From Pseudomonadota bacterium (GTDB lineage Bacteria; Cyanobacteriota; Vampirovibrionia; LMEP-6097), in NCBI GenBank assembly GCA_009924885.1, contig RFQS01000053.1, forward strand, positions 1 through 10,888: a stretch of 10,888 bases of DNA. The letters are read 5' to 3'. This document shows positions 6,551-10,888 of this stretch, one piece after another. Every line of letters begins with the position of its first letter. Within the stretch, counting starts at the first letter, position 1. The position numbers were made by a program, and so were the translations under genes. The notes under the pieces are model-generated. The model worked only from the letters and a program-made list of their open reading frames with translations. It did no database searches and was not told where the DNA came from.

Positions 6551-7387
6551 ATGGATATTAATTTCACTAAAACTTTATCGAAGGAAGCTCCTGGTTCTCC
6601 TTTCGTGAGGGAAGCTACTCTGGATGGCAGTTCTACTTATAAAAATCTTGAATATAATGAGACATATCACTCTAGCATAGGGGCATACACGGAAGCCTTA
6701 TATAAGCATGTGCTGGCTTGTAAATTAGATGAGCTGGCGAGTGCTTTTCTCGTGGAAACCTCTCTGGAACCTGCAATTTCAAGTTTCCCAGTAATAAGAA
6801 TTCTAGATGTCTGCTTCGGTCTTGCTTATAATTCAGGTGTCGCTATTCAAAAAATATGGGAGATAAACCCTGCTCAAAGAATAGAGATAATAGGTTTAGA
6901 AAATGACGCAGCGATTATCGCGGAACTGCCGAATATAGAAGTACCAGAGGATTATCTATTTATCAGAGACTCAATTATGAAGCCGCTTGCAGAGCAAGCG
7001 AAGAAATTATTAGTTATTTCTGAAAACGCAGAAAGTGGAGTTTTACAGCCGTCTCCTATAGGTGAACTAAGTTTAATTACAGAAAATCTCAATATGAGGA
7101 TTTTAATAAATGACGCTCGTTATGCAGTTACTGAGCTTGAAGATGATTATTTCGATGCGGTTTTTTTTGACCCCTTTAGTCCAAAAACCTGTCCAGTATT
7201 ATGGACTGAGGAATTTATCGCAGCGGTAGTTAGTAAAACTAAGCCTAAAGCCTATATCTCGACGTATAGCTCCGCACGTATAGCCAAAGATAATTTTAGT
7301 AAGGCAGGCTGTGAGCTCTTTGAAGGACCTAAACTAAATCGCCGTAATGGGGGGGTCTTAGCTAGGAAAAAAGAATCTAGCTGTTAG
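6551..7387 (+). CDS. Stand-alone MnmC-type SAM-dependent methyltransferase
   Basis: This 278-residue protein matches the methyltransferase half of MnmC (Methyltransf_30), which makes the final methylation of mnm5(s2)U at the wobble base of some tRNAs. Evidence: YNETYHSSIGAYTEALYKHV (35-54) near the N-terminus, SAM-binding motif I as ILDVCFGLAYNSG (84-96), an acidic residue after strand 2 (GLEND, 115-119), and FDAVFFDPFSPKTCPVLWTEEF (201-222), the equivalent of the DGFAPxxNPxxW motif. Near the end, KLNRRNGGVLARKK (261-274) replaces the usual GRKREML stretch. The FAD-dependent oxidase half of MnmC is absent, as in DUF752-type stand-alone enzymes. Motif I has Cys and Ala where Gly is more common. 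tRNA as substrate is inferred from the family. It converges with nrdB, 23 bases away. Confidence 0.82.
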   Translation: MDINFTKTLSKEAPGSPFVREATLDGSSTYKNLEYNETYHSSIGAYTEALYKHVLACKLDELASAFLVETSLEPAISSFPVIRILDVCFGLAYNSGVAIQKIWEINPAQRIEIIGLENDAAIIAELPNIEVPEDYLFIRDSIMKPLAEQAKKLLVISENAESGVLQPSPIGELSLITENLNMRILINDARYAVTELEDDYFDAVFFDPFSPKTCPVLWTEEFIAAVVSKTKPKAYISTYSSARIAKDNFSKAGCELFEGPKLNRRNGGVLARKKESSC

Positions 7388-7410
7388 CACTGTTGCTGAT
7401 TAGCAGGCGA

Positions 7411-8457
7411 TTATTCCCAATCATCAACGATTACACCTTTAGCATAATCGGTTGCGCGGGTTTCAAAGAAATTAGCATGCTCTTTTCCATTAACCATAAG
7501 GTTCATCCAAGGCAGAGGATTTTCTTTAATATCATAAAGTCCATCTAGTCCTAGATCTGAAAGTCTTTTGTTCGCTATGTATTTTAAATACTTCTTAACA
7601 TCCTCTGGCTGTAAGCCTTCTACTGATCCTAAAGTGAAACAAGTATCAACGAAATTATTCTCTAAGCGAATCATTTCATCGCAGGCTTTATAAATTTCAT
7701 CTTTAAATTCAGGAGTCCAGATTTCAGGATTTTCTTTAATGAACTGTCTAAATAAAGCACAGACACCTTCTGAATGTAGAGACTCATCACGAATAGACCA
7801 AGTAATGATCTGTCCGACATTCTTTAACAATCCACGTCTTGGGAAATTCATAAGGATAGCGAAGCTCGCAAATAATGCGATTCCTTCCATAAATCCACCA
7901 AACACAGCTAAATTTTTAGCTATTTCGTGTTTACTTTCCGTTTTAAAGTTTTGAAGATATTCATATTTATTCTTCATCGCTTCATATTCACGGAAGGCAC
8001 TGTATTCTACCTCTGGCAAGCCTAGAGTGTCATTTAAATGAGAGTAGGCCCAGACATGCACTGTTTCCATGGAAGCAAAAGCTGTAAGCATCATCGCTAT
8101 CTCAGGTTTAGGGAAGACTGGGATTAGGTGACTATTATAGTTATTCTGTACTTCTATATCTCCTTGAGTGAAAAATCTAAGTACTTGGATAATTAAATTA
8201 GATTCTTGAGGAGTAAGTTTAGTTTTAAAATCAACTAAGTCATCAGCCATAGGAACTTCTGTTGGTAGCCAGTGGGCTTGTTGCTGTAATTTAAAGTATT
8301 CAAAAAACTGAGGATATTCAAAGGGCTTGTAATGATCTCTTGGCGTTAGCATGCTTCTTTGATTGCTTTTAGCCATATCACTTATTTTACTAGTCTCATC
8401 GACTTTACTAATTTCATTCACTTTAATTGAGTTCTCCGTAGTAGTTGTAGTCGCCAT
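7411..8457 (-). CDS. nrdB: Ribonucleotide reductase class I, beta subunit
   Basis: The small (R2) subunit generates the radical used by the alpha subunit to reduce ribonucleotides to deoxyribonucleotides in the cytoplasm. All six expected carboxylate and histidine ligands of the dimetal site are visible: Asp76, Glu131 and His134 (METVHVWAY), Glu191 (FMEG), Glu225 and His228 (RDESLH). Tyr138 sits seven residues after Glu131, the place of the radical tyrosine (E. coli Tyr122), so it is not a Phe-containing class Ic type. The first 35 residues are a Thr/Ser/Lys-rich extension before the conserved part. The start at 8457 is backed by AAGGAA five to eight bases upstream. The C-terminal tail (VIVDDWE) would bind the alpha subunit. 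No nrdA is in the window, so the gene stands alone between the MnmC-like gene and a broken glycosidase. Confidence 0.95.
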   Translation of the reverse strand: MATTTTTENSIKVNEISKVDETSKISDMAKSNQRSMLTPRDHYKPFEYPQFFEYFKLQQQAHWLPTEVPMADDLVDFKTKLTPQESNLIIQVLRFFTQGDIEVQNNYNSHLIPVFPKPEIAMMLTAFASMETVHVWAYSHLNDTLGLPEVEYSAFREYEAMKNKYEYLQNFKTESKHEIAKNLAVFGGFMEGIALFASFAILMNFPRRGLLKNVGQIITWSIRDESLHSEGVCALFRQFIKENPEIWTPEFKDEIYKACDEMIRLENNFVDTCFTLGSVEGLQPEDVKKYLKYIANKRLSDLGLDGLYDIKENPLPWMNLMVNGKEHANFFETRATDYAKGVIVDDWE

Positions 8458-8460
8458 GTG

Positions 8461-8466
8461 TTCCTT
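8461..8466 (-). promoter_or_regulatory. Shine-Dalgarno site (AAGGAA) for nrdB
   Basis: On the minus strand, AAGGAA lies just before the ATG (AAGG ends five bases upstream), supporting the long N-terminal start over the internal methionines at codons 28 and 36, which lack such a site. Confidence 0.55.
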
Positions 8467-8478
8467 TTATAGCTCAAA

Positions 8479-8494
8479 AAACCATATGTAGTGG
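8479..8494. promoter_or_regulatory. Possible NrdR box upstream of nrdB
   Basis: The 16 bases AAACCATATGTAGTGG match the NrdR operator consensus (acaCwATATaTwGtgt) at about 12 positions, including the CxATAT core and the TxG of the second half. It lies 22 bases before the nrdB ATG, where the repressor of ribonucleotide reductase genes commonly binds. A second box about 31 bases away, as usual for NrdR, is not visible, so this may be half a site or chance. An inverted repeat AGTGGT-TTT-ACCACT (8490-8504) overlaps its end. Confidence 0.35.
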
Positions 8495-8643
8495 TTTTAC
8501 CACTCTTAGTTATTTGAAAAACGCTAAAATTCTCGTGTCCTTCTAATATATCATCAAAGTGACTCTCCGAGACAGGTAAAGCAAACTTTCTTGATGAAAA
8601 AATAATAATCTTAGTAAGGAAATTTTTACTTGAAATTATCAAG

Positions 8644-8649
8644 ATTATA
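8644..8649 (-). promoter_or_regulatory. Candidate -10 (TATAAT) for nrdB
   Basis: A perfect TATAAT on the minus strand lies just after the end of the glycosidase remnant. It would start transcription near 8637 and give nrdB a leader of about 180 bases that contains the possible NrdR box. No good -35 is present 16-18 bases upstream. Confidence 0.3.
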
Positions 8650-8663
8650 AGGATGAATTTCTC

Positions 8664-9827
8664 TTAAATAACTTGATTAGTTTTGCAGATATCTGAATAA
8701 TAGTGATAACTCGCTTTCGGAGTTCTATTATAAGTTTCATGATCTACATGGATAAGCCCAAATCTCGGCTCCATACCTAACGCCCACTCGAAATTATCTA
8801 TTAAGCTCCAATAGAAATAACCCTGAATATTTACATTCTCTTGAATCGCCCTATGAATGGCCTCTAGGTGCCCTTTAATAAAATCTATGCGATATTTATC
8901 CTCTAAATCTTTATCTTCAGGACTGGTTTCTATGTGTGAATAACCGTTTTCAGTAATAAATATAGGTTTATTCCCTAGTAGTTTTTTAAATTTCTCACTG
9001 CTTAAGACTTTATATAAGCCTTCGGGGTATATTTCCCAGCCAAGTGAATTATGCGACTGTTCGCGAACTCTAGTTACTGGATTCTCCTCATTCTTACATT
9101 CCTTAAGTGTACTCTGTAACTGCCCCCATATAAGTGAATCTAACTGAGGGTTAGCTGGGTCTTTAGCCTGTGTCGAAAATTTATAAATGAATCTAGTATA
9201 GTAATTCACACCTAAAAAATCCAGGCTGCCCATATCTAAGCATGACTCTATAAAGCTGTAGTTGTGTAACTGACCTCGAATCACAGCTGGAACTTGGTCT
9301 AAATCTACTCTTCGTTTATATGGGCTGACATGAGATTTATTAGTTTCAGTCTCTGACTTTATCTGAGGTTTATTAGTATCTCCAGCTTCTCCTTCCTGGG
9401 ACTCTTGATATGACTGAAAATAGTACATATTCTGTGAAAAACCTACTTGGTGACTGGGGTTATACTCTTTTATGCTTTTATAAGCTAATTCATGGGCTGT
9501 GAGCATACCTTGATAGGCTTTAAAATAACCGTTTAGATCATTCGTTTTACCTGGCGGCCAGATGCCGCTTTCATAACCAAAACCAAGAAAAATATTAGGC
9601 TCATTAAAGGTAATCCAGTACTGGATTTTCTCACCAAAATTTTCTAATAAGAATTTCACGAAATTATTAAATTCACAGGCGGTATTAGGATTTTCCCAGC
9701 CACCTTCTTTAGCCAGCCAGTTAGGTAGAACGAAGTGAACCAGTGTCGCAAATGGTTTAACCTTTAAGCCATCTAAAAGCCTTTCGTAGAAAGCTAAAGT
9801 CTCTTCATGAAAATCATCATACCGATG
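8664..9827 (-). pseudogene. Family 1 glycoside hydrolase (beta-glucosidase type), 5'-truncated
   Basis: GH1 enzymes hydrolyse beta-glucosides and related sugars with retention of configuration. The frame is open from 9827 (after a TGA at 9828-9830) to the stop at 8664, about 387 codons. The GTG at 9659 is an internal valine, since the family pattern continues upstream of it: FHEETLALYERLLDGL, ATLVHFVLPNWLAKEGGWENP, then YWITFNEPN with the acid/base Glu (codon at 9602-9600). FITENGY has the nucleophile Glu (8951-8949), and YFYWSLIDNFEW is near the C-terminus. The whole N-terminal part is missing: the entry strands with QIEG, the tryptophan-rich region and the FSIEW strand, perhaps 70-100 residues. 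No start codon with a ribosome site exists. A polar, Glu/Ser/Thr-rich insertion of about 30 residues lies in the middle. The product is probably inactive. The break coincides with the start of the divergent nucleotidyltransferase gene. Confidence 0.85.
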
Positions 9828-10601
9828 TCAGGTTATGGATCCCGTTTTCAAGAGGCGGGCTACCCCTCAATAAAACCTTTAATAGAGGTGGAAGGAAAGC
9901 CCATCATTGAATATGTGATTGACTTGTTTCCCGGAGAAACTGATTTTCTATTTATATGTCAGCAAACCCATTTAGAAGAAACCAATCTGAGAGAGGTTTT
10001 AGAAACTAAGGTACCGAGCTGTGAAATATTAGCCATTGAATCGCATAAAAAAGGTCCCGTTTGGGCTATTAAGCAGGCCTTTGACCTTATCCCTGATAAT
10101 GAACCTTGCATTGTTAATTATTGCGACTTCTTTATGGACTGGGACTATAACCACTTTAAAAATCAGGTTTTAACCTCAGGGGTAGCAGGAGCGATACCTT
10201 GTTACATTGGTTTTCATCCGCATTTATTGCACGAAAAAAATGTATATGCCTCCTGTAAATCAGATGCCGAGGGCTACTTAGAAGAGATTAGAGAAAAATT
10301 TTCCTTTGAGGCTGATAAAGAGAGAGCGGCTCACTCCGCCGGTACTTATTACTTTCAATCAGGAGCCATACTTAAAAAGTATAGCGATGCCCTTCTCATA
10401 AAGGGTCCTGATTTAGGAGGTGAGTATTATGTAAGTCTCATCTATAACCATCTGATTGATGCGGGCTTAAAGGTAAAAGTGTATGATAGAATCGCCCATT
10501 TTTGCCAATGGGGCACCCCGTCTGACTTAGAAGAATACAATTACTGGTCAGGGGCATTTACCGCATTAGCTCAACGAGGCATTAAACCCAACAAAAGGTG
10601 A
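9807..10601 (+). CDS. Sugar-phosphate nucleotidyltransferase of capsule-locus type
   Basis: Residues 1-250 form a nucleotidyltransferase (GT-A-like) fold: the nucleotide-binding loop IPMSGYGSRFQEAGY (5-19), KPLIEVEGKPIIEYVIDLFPGE (23-44), then VNYCDFFMDWDY (103-114) in the place of the metal-binding Asp motif. GGEYYVSLIYNHLI (204-217) and HFCQWGTPSDLEEYNYW (231-247) complete the pattern of a family I know from capsule and surface-polysaccharide loci. It would activate a sugar- or polyol-phosphate with NTP; the actual substrate is not readable. The ATG at 9807 gives the usual family N-terminus, but no ribosome site or promoter precedes it, because the upstream DNA belongs to the broken glycosidase. 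Proline codons (CCC 5, CCG 4, CCT 5, CCA 0) differ from the CorB/C-like gene (CCA 6, CCT 6, CCG 2, CCC 1), suggesting foreign origin. Its stop overlaps the next gene's GTG. Confidence 0.88.
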   Translation: MKIIIPMSGYGSRFQEAGYPSIKPLIEVEGKPIIEYVIDLFPGETDFLFICQQTHLEETNLREVLETKVPSCEILAIESHKKGPVWAIKQAFDLIPDNEPCIVNYCDFFMDWDYNHFKNQVLTSGVAGAIPCYIGFHPHLLHEKNVYASCKSDAEGYLEEIREKFSFEADKERAAHSAGTYYFQSGAILKKYSDALLIKGPDLGGEYYVSLIYNHLIDAGLKVKVYDRIAHFCQWGTPSDLEEYNYWSGAFTALAQRGIKPNKR

Positions 10602-10888
10602 TAGCATTAATCCCAATGGCCGGAGACGGACTTCGGTTTAAAAATGAAGGGTTTAAAATACCTAAGCCCTTAATTGAAATTGAAGGTGTGCCTATGGTGG
10701 TTAGGGCTGCTTTAGATTTGCCTAAGGCACAGGACTATATTTTTGTCTGCCGATATTTCCATTTAACTGAATACCACATTGATCAAGTTTTATTGAGGCA
10801 TTTCCCGAATGCCAAAATCATAGCCATAGAACAATTAACCGAAGGGCAGGCTGCTACCTGCCTTTTGGCCGAAGAGTACATCAACAAT
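10598..10888 (+). CDS. Second nucleotidyltransferase, N-terminal part (runs off right edge)
   Basis: A GTG at 10598 overlaps the TGA of the preceding gene in the sequence GTGA, so the two are probably translationally coupled. The 97 visible codons begin IPMAGDGLRFKNEGF, the nucleotide-binding loop, and continue KPLIEIEGVPMVVRAALDLP, with YIFVCRYFHL and IIAIEQLTEGQAATCLLAEEY. The last part is the usual place of the second nucleotide-contact loop. It aligns along its whole length with the upstream protein but differs at many positions, so it is a paralogue rather than a recent copy. The likely reaction is transfer of a nucleotide to a sugar- or polyol-phosphate; substrate unknown. A later ATG at 10616 would remove the start of the binding loop, so GTG is preferred. 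Confidence 0.82.
   Translation, partial: MIALIPMAGDGLRFKNEGFKIPKPLIEIEGVPMVVRAALDLPKAQDYIFVCRYFHLTEYHIDQVLLRHFPNAKIIAIEQLTEGQAATCLLAEEYINN

Noticed and set aside
7380..7412. TGCT-GATT-AGCA hairpin between the MnmC-like gene and nrdB as a bidirectional terminator
   Set aside because: Only four base pairs and no T tract on either strand.
7739..7954. 71-codon plus-strand open frame inside nrdB
   Set aside because: It is antisense to the well-conserved nrdB coding region and has no features of its own.
8664..9659. GTG at 9659 as the true start of the glycosidase
   Set aside because: The 56 codons upstream in the same frame match the GH1 family, so the GTG is an internal valine.

Overview
This is a compact, AT-rich bacterial window. 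It holds about eleven recognisable genes or gene fragments and no RNA genes, insertion sequences or CRISPR arrays that I can see. A lipoprotein-type and a Sec-type signal peptide, TatA, an SLT transglycosylase and a class I ribonucleotide reductase suggest a diderm-like bacterium. The mixture of genes and the poor Shine-Dalgarno sites would fit a low-GC non-photosynthetic relative of the Cyanobacteria (Melainabacteria/Vampirovibrionia), but that is a low-confidence guess with no marker gene behind it.

Layout. Bases 1-2080 are an accessory module. It has the C-terminal part of a large TrlF-like (PHP/SMC-type) ATPase, then, overlapping by 13 bases, a Schlafen/AlbA_2 plus GHKL-ATPase protein that stops abruptly in the middle of its ATPase domain. 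Bases 2117-8457 look like core genome: tatA (minus), an SLT transglycosylase, an exported SlyD-like FKBP isomerase, an exported protein of unknown function (minus), a CorB/CorC (CNNM-type) DUF21-CBS protein, a MAPEG protein, a stand-alone MnmC-type methyltransferase, and nrdB (minus). Bases 8664-9827 are a 5'-truncated family 1 glycosidase (minus). Its reading frame runs into the first codons of a head-to-head sugar-phosphate nucleotidyltransferase gene. From 9807 to the right edge are two tandem nucleotidyltransferases of the kind found in capsule or surface-polysaccharide loci; their codon use differs from the middle of the window.

Taken together, a core block is bounded on both sides by broken genes: the AlbA/GHKL gene at about 2065-2080 and the GH1 gene at about 9807-9827. 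Both look like rearrangement or island boundaries, and the right one could also be an assembly junction. A second recurrent signal is that several core genes lack a Shine-Dalgarno site but have a -10-like promoter element a few bases upstream of the start codon, which predicts leaderless or near-leaderless transcripts. The best candidate for an under-described system is the ATPase plus AlbA/GHKL gene pair at the left edge.
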